A DNA stretch of 64,000 bases from Pseudocalidococcus azoricus BACA0444 (GTDB taxonomy: Bacteria; Cyanobacteriota; Cyanobacteriia; Thermosynechococcales; Thermosynechococcaceae): assembly GCF_031729055.1 (NCBI RefSeq), contig NZ_JAVMIP010000016.1, forward strand, positions 1-64,000, in the 5' to 3' direction. Position 1 is the stretch's first letter, and every line of letters begins with the position of its first letter. The position numbers were made by a program, and so were the translations under genes. This document shows, piece by piece, positions 40,031 to 49,250 of this stretch. The notes below the pieces were generated by a model. The model had not been told where the DNA came from. It did not search any database and saw nothing but the letters and a program-made list of their open reading frames with translations.

Positions 40031-40464
40031 GATTAAGAAACCTCCAAAAGTAAATCCTAAAGAATAAATTTATCGCAAGTCGAACTTAACCTTGGCATTA
40101 CCCCGGTCTGACCGCAGTAAACCGCCAGAACTATCCCAGAAACTATGGAAAGATTCATAGATAAAAAAACCTGTGGCCGTGGTGTCTAAGCATGAATTGG
40201 TAAAACCAGCGGCATAAAACAGAAGTTCGGCATGAAGACAATTGAGTGAATCGGAAAAAATGCGTGATGCTTCATGTCTTAAGGTATCACTGAAGTTCAC
40301 CATTAGGGAAGTCAAACCCGATAAATTCTAACCTAAGTTTTAATCGCGGTGGCCTGGGTAACAATGAGCTAGGCCAATTTAATTTGGTGATGCTGACTGG
40401 GCCTGGCCATCTCTCCAAGACCAACCTGCCAATGAAGGGACTCAACTGCTGTGGGGACAGTGGC
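40031..40464 (-). other. long leader region of the RRM gene
   Basis: About 430 bases without a convincing gene upstream of the RNA-binding protein. It includes an 81-codon open frame (40070-40315) with no ribosome-binding site and no recognisable protein character. A regulated 5' UTR is plausible because some cyanobacterial rbp genes are controlled post-transcriptionally. Confidence 0.4.
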
Positions 40465-40689
40465 TCAGGGCCGGATTGAGGGGAGAGAGATCCAGGCTGG
40501 TTCTGGCGGTAAGCCCCGGAGAAGGAGGGTAATTTTATCTCCCGGTTGCGGCACAGGTTCCGTTTCCACCACTGGAGCCGGTTGAGACATATCCTCAGGT
40601 AGAAAAATTCGGGCACTGACAATCACCAAGGCAAGGGCAAAAATCAGGACGGCAACGAAGGGGGCAATATATTGACGAAAAAACTGCAT
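40465..40689 (-). CDS. small hypothetical single-pass membrane protein
   Basis: 74 residues with a clean transmembrane helix (about 8-28, YIAPFVAVLIFALALVIVSA) followed by a Pro/Val/Glu-rich tail. The composition looks coding, but no family is recognised. It is 119 bases downstream of speA on the same strand, so it may be co-transcribed. Confidence 0.55.
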   Translation of the reverse strand: MQFFRQYIAPFVAVLIFALALVIVSARIFLPEDMSQPAPVVETEPVPQPGDKITLLLRGLPPEPAWISLPSIRP

Positions 40690-40808
40690 TGGGGCGGCCG
40701 CAAAGGGGGGGATTACTAAAATCCTAACTTAAGATTTCGCTGCTAAAACACACAAAACTTGACAATTTTGGCCGGTCTTTGCCCCTGGTTCCAGGCCAGC
40801 CAATGTCC

Positions 40809-42812
40809 TTAAGCCTCTGGGGTCACAGCAATTGTCGGATCCGGGGCCTGGACTTTCAGATAGGTATAGCTGCGTAAACTCTGGTCGTAGTGTTCGAGTA
40901 AATGTTGGGCTTCGGCCAGGGTGATTTGTTGATTGGCGAGGGCCTGTTCTGTTTGGCGGCGAATTTGCTCCAGTAAATCTTCTCCATCGTATTGGACATA
41001 GCTGAGAACTTCTTTTAGGGTGTCACCGCGCACAAGATGCTCAATTTCATAGCCTTTTGGGGTGAGGCGGATATGGATGGCATTGGTATCCCCAAACAGA
41101 TTATGCAGATTCCCCATGATTTCCTGATAAGCCCCATTCAGAAAAATTCCCAAATAGTAGGGTTGGCTGGGTTCAAACGGATGTAGTTCTAAAACGGATT
41201 TCACATCCCGCAGATCAATAAACTGGTCAATTTTGCCATCGGAATCACAGGTTAAGTCCGCTAAAATGCCCCGTTGGGTTGGTTCTTCATCCAGGCGGTG
41301 GATCGGCATAATTGGAAACAGTTGATCAATTGCCCAGCTATCCGGCACTGATTGGAATACCGAGAGATTGATGTAGTAAATCGTGGCCATGATCTTTTCT
41401 AGGTCTTCGAGATCGTCTGGCACATAGTCCTGTTGGCGGGCAATGGCTAAAATCTGGGTACAGCAGGCCCAAAATAAGCACTCGGCCCGGCTGCGTTGCT
41501 CTAAGCTCAAATAGCCAAAATTAAACAAACTAATGGCTTCGTCTTTGAACTGAATTGCATCGTTATAGGCTTCTTGATAGTTATTGACATCAATGGCCTG
41601 GTAGGTTTCATAAAGATTGCGAATAATTAAATGCTCGGAGTCTTGGGCTGGGGTTGGCAGGGCCTGGGGGACGTGGCTGGTTCCAAGAACATCAAAAATT
41701 AACACCGATTGATGGGAGGCAATGGCCCGGCCGCTTTCACTGACTAAGGTGGGTACTGGAATCTGTCGCTCTTGACAAGCCTCTTTGATTTCCGCAACCA
41801 CATCATTGGCGTAGTTCTGCATATTGTAGTTTTTCGAGGCATGGAAGTTGGTCTTAGAGCCGTCATAATCCACCCCCAGGCCCCCACCGACATCCATATA
41901 CTGCATTCCTGCGCCTAATTTGACTAATTCCACATAGATCTGGCTGGCTTCCCGGATCGCGTCTTTAATTACACTGATCGCTGAAATTTGGGAGCCAATG
42001 TGATAGTGCAGCAATTGTAGGCAATCCAACATCCCGGCCTGGCGCAATTGAGAAACCGCAGTCAGAATTTCCGGAATCGTCAGCCCAAACTTGGCCCGAT
42101 CTCCCGCAGAGGTTCCCCACCGCCCAATGCCTTTACTACTCAGCTTGGCCCGGACTCCCAAAATGGGTGCAATTCCGAGAGAACGACTGGCGGCAATCAC
42201 CATTTCCACTTCTTCCGGTTGCTCACAGACAATGATCGGGGTATGACCCAGACGACGAGCCAGAATCGCTGTTTCAATGTAGGCCTGGTCTTTATAGCCA
42301 TTACAAATTAACAACGCTCCGGGGGTATTCAACGTGGCTAGGGCAATCATTAACTCTGGCTTTGATCCCGCTTCCAGGCCAAATTGGTGGGGCTGACCAA
42401 ACTGCACGAGAGCTTCGATTAAATGCCGTTGTTGATTGACTTTGACAGGGAAAACACCTTTATAACTTCCGGAATAGCCATATTTAGAAATTGCCCTTGC
42501 AAAACAAGCATTGAGGCGTTCAATCCGGTCTTGGAGAATATCCGAAAAGCGCAGGAGCATCGGCAGGCCAATATTTCGTTGTTGGAGCGAGTTGACCAGT
42601 TCATATAAATCCAAGGCCCCACCCCGATCCCCTTTAGGCGACACTGTGACATGGCCAGCAGCATTAATGGCAAAATAAGGCTCACCCCAACCCGTAATCC
42701 GATAAAGATTTTCACTGTCTTCCACTGTCCAGGCCAGGGCCGGCTCCAACGGTAGCTCTAGTTTGGGGGTGTCAGAGGTCTGCTTGATTTTTTCTGCAAT
42801 TTTTCCCGCCAT
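40809..42812 (-). CDS. speA: biosynthetic arginine decarboxylase
   Basis: 667 residues, fold-type III PLP enzyme (alanine racemase-like). The PLP lysine lies in GVFPVKVNQQRHLIEALVQFG; LLHYHIGSQI and YMDVGGGLGVDYDGS form the phosphate-binding region, and LVSESGRAIASHQSVLIF the C-terminal active site. It makes agmatine from arginine, the first step to putrescine. The start at 42812 (MAGKIAEKI) matches the family; a longer frame adds 62 residues of non-homologous leader. Confidence 0.95.
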   Translation of the reverse strand: MAGKIAEKIKQTSDTPKLELPLEPALAWTVEDSENLYRITGWGEPYFAINAAGHVTVSPKGDRGGALDLYELVNSLQQRNIGLPMLLRFSDILQDRIERLNACFARAISKYGYSGSYKGVFPVKVNQQRHLIEALVQFGQPHQFGLEAGSKPELMIALATLNTPGALLICNGYKDQAYIETAILARRLGHTPIIVCEQPEEVEMVIAASRSLGIAPILGVRAKLSSKGIGRWGTSAGDRAKFGLTIPEILTAVSQLRQAGMLDCLQLLHYHIGSQISAISVIKDAIREASQIYVELVKLGAGMQYMDVGGGLGVDYDGSKTNFHASKNYNMQNYANDVVAEIKEACQERQIPVPTLVSESGRAIASHQSVLIFDVLGTSHVPQALPTPAQDSEHLIIRNLYETYQAIDVNNYQEAYNDAIQFKDEAISLFNFGYLSLEQRSRAECLFWACCTQILAIARQQDYVPDDLEDLEKIMATIYYINLSVFQSVPDSWAIDQLFPIMPIHRLDEEPTQRGILADLTCDSDGKIDQFIDLRDVKSVLELHPFEPSQPYYLGIFLNGAYQEIMGNLHNLFGDTNAIHIRLTPKGYEIEHLVRGDTLKEVLSYVQYDGEDLLEQIRRQTEQALANQQITLAEAQHLLEHYDQSLRSYTYLKVQAPDPTIAVTPEA

Positions 42813-43211
42813 ACAATCATGCCTCTCATCAGCCGGATTTATCTTAATCCGAATTTGCTTAAGCAAGGGACTCGTTCCAATACCACCGGGAAAAACTAAA
42901 TATGGCAAGAGCTTATCTTTTAATTTTATTTCCAATAGTAAATTACCCAATCCACATCTCCCTTGCGCGCTACCCCAGGATCTCTCAGGCCTGGACAAAC
43001 CTCATCACTACTTTTTACTAAAAACATCAAAGAACTATTAACAGGTCTTGACATCTAAGTTAGGATCAGGGGGAAGATGCTTAACTTGAAGTCACTACCT
43101 ACAAAAGCCAACGGATCGCAGCAACCTTTAATGTCGATTGCTATCTAAATGATACGGGTAGAGATTTTCATCAAAGCGGACGTGCAGACCTGGATGACAG
43201 AGGGATAGAGC
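42813..43211. other. speA-hmpF divergent intergenic region
   Basis: About 400 bases, AT-rich near speA. It must hold promoters for both genes. A TTGACA hexamer occurs near 43047 on the plus strand, but I find no good -10 at proper spacing. No RNA gene recognised. Confidence 0.4.
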
Positions 43212-44858
43212 GTGTTATATCTGGCAGAAGTGCAGAAAAAAACAGGTTTCATGGGCACTCGCACAGAACTTAAACTTTTAGCGCGCCAGCAAGCAGAGCA
43301 TAGTTGGAATCCTGTCCCTGGTGATGATGTTGTCCCTGTGGACGGTGGTAATGAATATGCCCAAGGGGCCCTCGTCTTGGTTGAGGTGAGTGCGAACCGC
43401 CAAGTCCAGCATCTGCAAGAAGCGGGCCGACCCTTGGTGGGGATTCTCCAAAACTTTTCTCGGTTGCGGGAGCGGTTTCGGACTCAGGAAGAAGAAATTG
43501 AAGGGTGGAAACAGTCTTTGGTGTACCAGGCCCAGGAGCTAACCCGGCGGGAAGAAGAACTCTACGATCTCGAGCAGCAGGCCCAAGAATTTGTCCAACA
43601 ACGGGAAGAACTGGATCGTCTCCGGGAAGAAATTACCCCTCTCCAGGAACAAATCAGTCGGGAACAGCAGGCCCTCGCCAATGCCCGTCAGGAGTTTCAA
43701 GCCGAGCGGCAACGCTGGGAAGAACTCAAAGCCAGTCAAGGAACTGGCCTATCTCCTGAGCAAATCCAACAGGTCGATCAGGTGGTGCAAAAACTCCAGG
43801 CCAGTTTGACCAGTTCCCCCGCCCTCAGTAGCTGTTTAGAGATCATTCAACAGCAGCAGGATAAACTCACCCAGGCCTGGCAGTGGCTCGAAGAGAACGC
43901 CCCCCCGGATCAGGCTCAAGGAGAACTCCACCATCGCAGCGAAGCCCTCAAAGAAGAATGGCAACGTTGGCATCAGGCCCAGGTGGAGCAGGTTAAACTC
44001 CAACAGCAAATCCACAGTCAACGGGACTTCCTTCAACAACAGACTGACTGGCAACAGCGATTACAAACTCAGGTACAAACCTTGGAGCAACTCAGTCAGG
44101 AATTACAGCAAGCCGCCGAGCAGCAGGGGGGGACTGAATTTGCCGAACTCCTGCACATGCCGCTCCATGAACTGGAGGCCCTGGTGGAAGTCATCCGCAA
44201 AGAACTAAAAAACATGACCTCCTTTGTTGATGATCAAGAAGAAGAATTGGCCGTTGTCCGCCAAACCATTGAGGAACTACGCCTGAAAATGAGCCATGTC
44301 AGTGAGTTTGAACGCTTACAGTTGGCCGGGGATTTGGAATCGGAGGAGCAAAGCTATCAACTCCTGAATCAAACCCTAATTGGACAACGTCAACGCCTCT
44401 ACGAAAAGCAATATAGCTTGAAAAAACACGAAGACATCCTCCATCGTCGCCAAGAGCAACCTAACTTCCATCAAGTCGATTTCCCTGCCCTATCCCAGCA
44501 AGCGAAGGGGCAACTCCAGCAACTCCAGACCCTATTCGAGGCCGTTTATCAACAATGCCAAAGCAGCCAGGCTCAGTTGGGGGAACTCCAAGCCCATTAT
44601 GCCCAACGTCAAGGAGAATTGGAACAATGGCACCATCACCTGCAAGAACAGGAAAAGAATTTCCATCAGGATCAAACCACGTTTTGGGAACGGCAAGGAC
44701 AGGCAACAGCCTATCACCAGATAGTGCTCGACATCCAAGAGCAAGTGAATCGGCTGCGAGAAATTCTTCAGCAGGAGCAGGAAAGCCGGAGTAACGGGCA
44801 CTATAAGCACCTCTTAGGGGAACTTCATCAGGTGGTGAATGCCCTCACGGCCGCCTAA
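43212..44858 (+). CDS. hmpF: HmpF-like coiled-coil protein of pilus-based motility
   Basis: 548 residues. The N-terminal globular part (about 1-80, MLYLAEVQKKTGFMGTRTELKLLARQ) matches HmpF, a filamentous partner of the type IV pilus/Hmp chemotaxis-like system first described in Nostoc hormogonia. The rest is almost entirely Gln/Glu/Leu-rich coiled coil in long stretches (about 90-540). It starts with GTG. No pil or che genes are adjacent; the cbi transporter genes converge on it. Confidence 0.85.
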   Translation: MLYLAEVQKKTGFMGTRTELKLLARQQAEHSWNPVPGDDVVPVDGGNEYAQGALVLVEVSANRQVQHLQEAGRPLVGILQNFSRLRERFRTQEEEIEGWKQSLVYQAQELTRREEELYDLEQQAQEFVQQREELDRLREEITPLQEQISREQQALANARQEFQAERQRWEELKASQGTGLSPEQIQQVDQVVQKLQASLTSSPALSSCLEIIQQQQDKLTQAWQWLEENAPPDQAQGELHHRSEALKEEWQRWHQAQVEQVKLQQQIHSQRDFLQQQTDWQQRLQTQVQTLEQLSQELQQAAEQQGGTEFAELLHMPLHELEALVEVIRKELKNMTSFVDDQEEELAVVRQTIEELRLKMSHVSEFERLQLAGDLESEEQSYQLLNQTLIGQRQRLYEKQYSLKKHEDILHRRQEQPNFHQVDFPALSQQAKGQLQQLQTLFEAVYQQCQSSQAQLGELQAHYAQRQGELEQWHHHLQEQEKNFHQDQTTFWERQGQATAYHQIVLDIQEQVNRLREILQQEQESRSNGHYKHLLGELHQVVNALTAA

Positions 44859-44876
44859 GCCATACCTTGACCATGA

Positions 44877-45608
44877 TTAATAGGGGGGATACAGATCCAA
44901 CTCGGGTAAAGCAGTGACTTTGCTGAAAACCTCTGGGGGCGGCCCGGTCAAGGCAACCTGCCCTTGATGGAGAATTACCAGCCAATCCGCCCACCGTTGG
45001 GCCAAGTGTAAATCATGGGTCGCCATGAGAATGGTCGTTCCGGCCTGGGCAATCCGGGTCAGTTCCCCCAAGAGGCGGCGGATTTGGCGGCCGTCTAAAA
45101 AGGCCATGGGTTCGTCCAAAAGCAAAAGTTCTGGTTGTAAGGCCATCACCCCCGCCAAGGCAACCCGTCTTTTTTGTCCCAAACTCAGTTGATGTAAGGG
45201 CCGCTCACTGAGGGCTTCCAGGCCAAAATCCTCCAAGGCCTGGGATAATCGGGATACAATCTGGGCTTTGGGCAGCTTGAGATTACAAAGACCATAGGAA
45301 ATATCCTCGGCTACCGTGCCCGCGACCAATTGGTGTTCAGGGTTCTGAAAGGCCAGCCCGACCCGTTGCCGCCATTGCCGGAGTTCCTGTGAACCATATC
45401 CCAAGGGTTGCCCCCGCCAGAGCAGGATTCCCGTTTGCGGCCGATAAAGACCATTGGCCAGGCATAACAAGGTTGATTTACCGCAGCCATTATGGCCGAG
45501 AATGATCGTCTTTTTATGGGCAGGAATATCCAAACTTAGGTGCTTGAGGATAACAGCCTCGGTACAGGGATAACGATAGGAGACATCCTGAAATGTCAAA
45601 AGTGCCAT
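44877..45608 (-). CDS. cbiO: energy-coupling-factor ABC transporter ATP-binding protein (CbiO-like)
   Basis: 243 residues. Walker A is GHNGCGKST, the Q-loop and signature LSLGQKRRVALAGVMAL, Walker B LLLDEPMAFLD, H-loop ATHDLHLA. QNPEHQLVAGTVAEDISYG is the hallmark ECF/CbiO Q-loop stretch. The start at 45608 (MALLTFQDV) overlaps the cbiQ stop by 13 bases. It powers metal or vitamin uptake with CbiQ; the substrate-binding component is missing here. Confidence 0.9.
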   Translation of the reverse strand: MALLTFQDVSYRYPCTEAVILKHLSLDIPAHKKTIILGHNGCGKSTLLCLANGLYRPQTGILLWRGQPLGYGSQELRQWRQRVGLAFQNPEHQLVAGTVAEDISYGLCNLKLPKAQIVSRLSQALEDFGLEALSERPLHQLSLGQKRRVALAGVMALQPELLLLDEPMAFLDGRQIRRLLGELTRIAQAGTTILMATHDLHLAQRWADWLVILHQGQVALTGPPPEVFSKVTALPELDLYPPY

Positions 45609-46420
45609 CCACGCCCCCGGTGATACCGATAGCCAATTTCCAGGCCAATCAAGATTAATCCACCCAAGCTTGCTTCCCAACCGTAGCGGGCCGAAAACCG
45701 ATACTGTCGCCCCGTCCAAACCTGAAATTCGCCCGTAAAACCTCGGGTGGCTAACCCCAAAGAGAAGGCCTGATAATTCTGTAAAGAACGGATCAGGAGT
45801 TGCCCCCCCAAGAGTTTGACACTGTGCCATTGGCAAGACCAGGAACCATAGCCGAGGCGAGCCTGTTGGGCCAGGGTTAGCTCCTCCAATGTCCGAAAGG
45901 TCAGGAAAATAAACCGATACATTAACAGCATTAAATCAGCCAGCACCATCGGCAACCGCCAGGCCCGCCACACCTGTAACAGGTCGGTGATGGGAGTCGT
46001 ACAGAGGATAAATAAAAATGCGGTCATGGCGGCCAAGGAACGACAAAGAATGATCCAGGCCTGGGTAATTCCCTGCTGGCTGAGATAACTATACCAACCG
46101 CCCCAAGGCATCCCCACAAGAGCATCTGAACCGACTTGGGGCCAAGCTGCCAGCGGGACACTATTGATCACTAATGCCACCAGGCCCACCAGTAAGAACC
46201 CAGAGGCAATGCTCAGTAACCGGACATAGAGGCAACTTGGGATCCCCCCATAGACCAGAATCCAAACACTGACCCAGGCCAAGCAAAGTAACTGCACCGG
46301 CCAATGGGAGAGGAAAACTAAAATTAAAATTCCCAGGCCAAAGCCTAATTTTTGCTGGGGTGGCAAATGACGTAAACGATTTTGATGGGCCAGGGTATCT
46401 AGATGGAGATGGGTTCCCAC
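45596..46420 (-). CDS. cbiQ: ECF transporter transmembrane T component (CbiQ-like)
   Basis: 274 residues with about five transmembrane helices, including GLGILILVFLSHWPVQLLCLAWVSVWILVYG and a helix pair near residues 145-170. The coupling motif region LAQQARLGYGSWSCQW and a second AFSLGLATRGF (A-R-G box) are present, as in EcfT/CbiQ proteins that carry the ATPase and substrate subunits. Substrate likely cobalt, nickel or a vitamin; not decidable without the S component. Confidence 0.88.
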   Translation of the reverse strand: MGTHLHLDTLAHQNRLRHLPPQQKLGFGLGILILVFLSHWPVQLLCLAWVSVWILVYGGIPSCLYVRLLSIASGFLLVGLVALVINSVPLAAWPQVGSDALVGMPWGGWYSYLSQQGITQAWIILCRSLAAMTAFLFILCTTPITDLLQVWRAWRLPMVLADLMLLMYRFIFLTFRTLEELTLAQQARLGYGSWSCQWHSVKLLGGQLLIRSLQNYQAFSLGLATRGFTGEFQVWTGRQYRFSARYGWEASLGGLILIGLEIGYRYHRGRGWHF

Positions 46421-46605
46421 AGCAATACAGTTACAACCTAGGAGTGAAGTTATTGTAGTTTAGAGCCTTTAGGCAGAGATACAGTCCCTGGCCCAAAACT
46501 CTGGGTCAATATCTAAAACCCGCTCTAAATTCCGGGTCTAGCCCTCTTCAACGGTTAAGTTAAAGGGTTAAAACCCTGGCCAACAATCCCACCAGAGCTT
46601 GGGGC

Positions 46606-47514
46606 CTAGGAACCACCACCGACAACCATATAGGCAAGAGCACCACTGTCATAATAGGGCTGATAAATCACACCACTACAGTCAAAGTATTGGGAACCAT
46701 CTTGGGTAAAGGCCTGGCATCCCTCTGGCAAGTAAGAGACAACGGCCCCCACGGGTGGTGCAACAACAATATAGGAACTGCCCTGCTGGGTTAAATACAC
46801 CCCATCCGAGTAGATGTAAGGATTGCCGCCCACATAGATATTGGTGTAGTAGGGAGGGGCTGAATTGATTGCTGCTCCAATGGCCAACCCACCAGCAAAG
46901 GCTGCGGCCCCCCAACCCCAACCCGGTGGGACATAATAGCCGCCACCATACCAACCACCTCCCCGCCAGGCCCCGCCCGTATTCACTGCTGTGTTGCGAT
47001 TGATATTTGTAGTGCGATCAATATTAACCTCGTTACCGCTGATGTTATTGACCGTATTGCCGCCCCGATTGGTGACGCTACCAGAATTAATATTGCCGGG
47101 GGTACGGTTGCCAACGTTAGTAATATTTCCAGGGGTGCGATTGATGTCCCCACCAGGTTGAGTTCCAGGCCGGTTAATGGTTCCGGGATTAGAGGGGCGA
47201 TTGGCCGTTCCCGGATTAGACGGACGGTTAATGGTTCCAGGGTTAGAAGGCCGAGTCGCAGTACTGGGATTAGAGGGGCGTGTTGTTGGCCGGCTACCAA
47301 AGTTACCCGAGTTTTGCAGGTTGCCGGAAAAATTTCCAGATTGGCGAACATTTGCGCTCCGGCCACTACTCCCGACACTGCCACGATTGACACTTCCCCC
47401 AGAGGGCCGTCCACCCCCCCCAGGCCTGGCTTGAACCACTAATCCGACTCCCATATTGGTCACAATCAGAAAAGTGGCGAACAAAATTGTGAGGGGAATA
47501 TCGCGGCGAGACAT
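46606..47514 (-). CDS. secreted Gly/Asn/Pro-rich repeat protein
   Basis: 302 residues. A signal peptide (about 5-30, IPLTILFATFLIVTNMGVGL) precedes a low-complexity region with tandem RPSNPGT-type units (about 78-120) and further NRTPGN repeats. The C-terminal third (about 185-302) has WRGGGWYGGGYYVPPGWGWG and then a compact domain with GAVVSYLPEGCQAF and FDCSGVIYQPYY, like the DUF6515 family. Probably exported to the periplasm or surface. Function unknown. Confidence 0.8.
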   Translation of the reverse strand: MSRRDIPLTILFATFLIVTNMGVGLVVQARPGGGGRPSGGSVNRGSVGSSGRSANVRQSGNFSGNLQNSGNFGSRPTTRPSNPSTATRPSNPGTINRPSNPGTANRPSNPGTINRPGTQPGGDINRTPGNITNVGNRTPGNINSGSVTNRGGNTVNNISGNEVNIDRTTNINRNTAVNTGGAWRGGGWYGGGYYVPPGWGWGAAAFAGGLAIGAAINSAPPYYTNIYVGGNPYIYSDGVYLTQQGSSYIVVAPPVGAVVSYLPEGCQAFTQDGSQYFDCSGVIYQPYYDSGALAYMVVGGGS

Positions 47515-47733
47515 AGACAGAGGAAAGTCATGAGGATACTTTTATTAGAGCCTATGGAAATTATTTCAGGCCTGGTTTCAGCACTAAACTTGATGAAATT
47601 AGAAATAACTTAATGGATGCATTTTACCGAACCAATGACAGCCACAATTGCCACCTCTACTTTTCACTGCCTCAAGGGAAACCAGGCCAGGCTTGGCAAG
47701 AACGTGGTAGATCTGAACCCATCCCCATCCTCA

Positions 47734-48297
47734 ATGTCCATGACCTCAGAACTGCGATCCGAACTACTCCAACTTCTCCGCACCCAGGCCTATCGGGAGG
47801 GAGATTTCACCCTTTCATCTGGACAAAAAAGTAGCTACTACATCAACTGCAAACCCGTGACACTCTCTGCGAGAGGAGCCTTATTGGTGGGCCGGTTGCT
47901 GTTGGCCGAATTACCCCCTAGTACCCAGGCCGTAGCAGGTCTCACCCTCGGGGCAGATCCAATTGTGACGGCGGTGAGCGTGGTTTCGGCCTATGAATAT
48001 CCCCCAGCCGCCCAATTACCTGCCTTGATTATTCGTAAAGAAACAAAATCCCATGGAACCCGCGCCTATATTGAGGGTCCGGTTTTGCCTGCGGGGACTG
48101 AAATTGCCGTGCTCGAGGATGTGGTCACCACGGGGGGATCGGCTCTGAAGGCGGTAGAACGGCTCCGGGAGGCTGGCTATGGGGTCAAGCTAGTTTTGGG
48201 AATTGTCGATCGCGACTGTGGTGGACAAGAGCTATTTGCTAACCATGGGCTGGACTTTAAGGCGTTGTTTACAATTGGCGAGTTCCAAACCCGTTGA
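47734..48297 (+). CDS. pyrE: orotate phosphoribosyltransferase
   Basis: 187 residues. The DFTLSSGQKSSYYINCKPVTL segment, GLTLGADPIVTAVSVVSA, the IIRKETKSHGT loop and the PRPP loop VAVLEDVVTTGGSALKAVE are diagnostic. It makes OMP from orotate and PRPP in pyrimidine synthesis. Two ATGs (47734, 47740) are possible starts; longer in-frame leaders show no family similarity. Confidence 0.93.
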   Translation: MSMTSELRSELLQLLRTQAYREGDFTLSSGQKSSYYINCKPVTLSARGALLVGRLLLAELPPSTQAVAGLTLGADPIVTAVSVVSAYEYPPAAQLPALIIRKETKSHGTRAYIEGPVLPAGTEIAVLEDVVTTGGSALKAVERLREAGYGVKLVLGIVDRDCGGQELFANHGLDFKALFTIGEFQTR

Positions 48298-48467
48298 GTC
48301 ACCGTAACCATTGATGGAACCTATGGAAACGTCAGGAAACTAACAAAGTCGGCCGGGGAAAACGACTCCAGTTCTTGGGATACACTAATGATCTAAGGGA
48401 AATTTATTATTGCTGGCTTTAATTTGCGGGCCAAGTGATTTCCCAGGCCTGGTTTGGAGGTTAATCC

Positions 48468-49250
48468 GTGATTTGTCCTGATAGTCCCGTCATTTTATCG
48501 GTGCGTGAGTTAACCGCAGATGTGGAAGATACCCCGATTCTCAAGGGCTTAAATCTAGAAATCCGGGCTGGGGAGGTCCATGCCATTATGGGGCCGAACG
48601 GTTCTGGGAAAAGCACCTTCTCCAAAATTCTCGCCGGCCATCCAGACTATACCGTCACGGGTGGTGAAGTGATTTATCAGGGGCAAAATCTGCTCGAACT
48701 ACCACCGGAAGCACGGGCTAGGGCAGGGGTGTTTTTGGCCTTTCAATATCCCCTCGAAATTCCGGGGGTCAGCAATCTGGATTTCTTGCGGGTGGCCTAT
48801 AATGCCAAGCGGAAACATCAGGGCCTGGAAGAATTGGATATTTTTGACTTTGATGATTTAGTCCGTCAACGCCTCGAAGTGGTGAAATTGGATCCCAGCT
48901 TCCTCAATCGGGGCGTGAACGAGGGCTTTTCCGGGGGTGAGAAAAAACGCAATGAAATCCTCCAAATGGCTCTGTTAGAACCCACCTTGGCAATTTTGGA
49001 TGAAACCGACTCCGGCCTGGATATTGATGCGCTGCGAATTGTCGCCAACGGGGTGAATCACCTGGCAACAGCGGAGAATGGCATTCTTTTGATTACCCAC
49101 TATCAACGCTTACTGGATTACATTGTGCCTGACTATGTTCATGTGATGGAAGCAGGGCGAATTATCCTCACTGGCGGGAAGGAATTAGCCTTAGAACTGG
49201 AAGCACGGGGTTACGATTGGGTTCGGGAAGAAGAGGCGGTGGTGTCCTAA
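48468..49250 (+). CDS. sufC: Fe-S cluster assembly ATPase SufC
   Basis: 260 residues. Walker A is GPNGSGKST, signature [19 protein letters not shown], Walker [16 protein letters not shown], and the C-terminal [20 protein letters not shown] is SufC-specific. It drives the SufBCD scaffold that builds Fe-S clusters, including those of photosystem I. It begins with GTG. The stop overlaps the sufD start (TAATG). Confidence 0.95.
   Translation: MICPDSPVILSVRELTADVEDTPILKGLNLEIRAGEVHAIMGPNGSGKSTFSKILAGHPDYTVTGGEVIYQGQNLLELPPEARARAGVFLAFQYPLEIPGVSNLDFLRVAYNAKRKHQGLEELDIFDFDDLVRQRLEVVKLDPSFLNRGVNEGFSGGEKKRNEILQMALLEPTLAILDETDSGLDIDALRIVANGVNHLATAENGILLITHYQRLLDYIVPDYVHVMEAGRIILTGGKELALELEARGYDWVREEEAVVS

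Noticed and set aside
40070..40315. 81-codon minus-strand frame upstream of the RRM gene
   Set aside because: No ribosome-binding site, no recognisable protein pattern; treated as leader sequence.
40809..42998. 62-residue N-terminal extension of SpeA
   Set aside because: The leader is not homologous; the family start matches the ATG ending at 42812.
46421..46605. Cobalamin riboswitch upstream of cbiQ
   Set aside because: No B12-box-like sequence is visible in the 185 bases.
47617..47733. 39-residue N-terminal extension of PyrE
   Set aside because: The extension has no family similarity and the homologous start is at 47734 or 47740.
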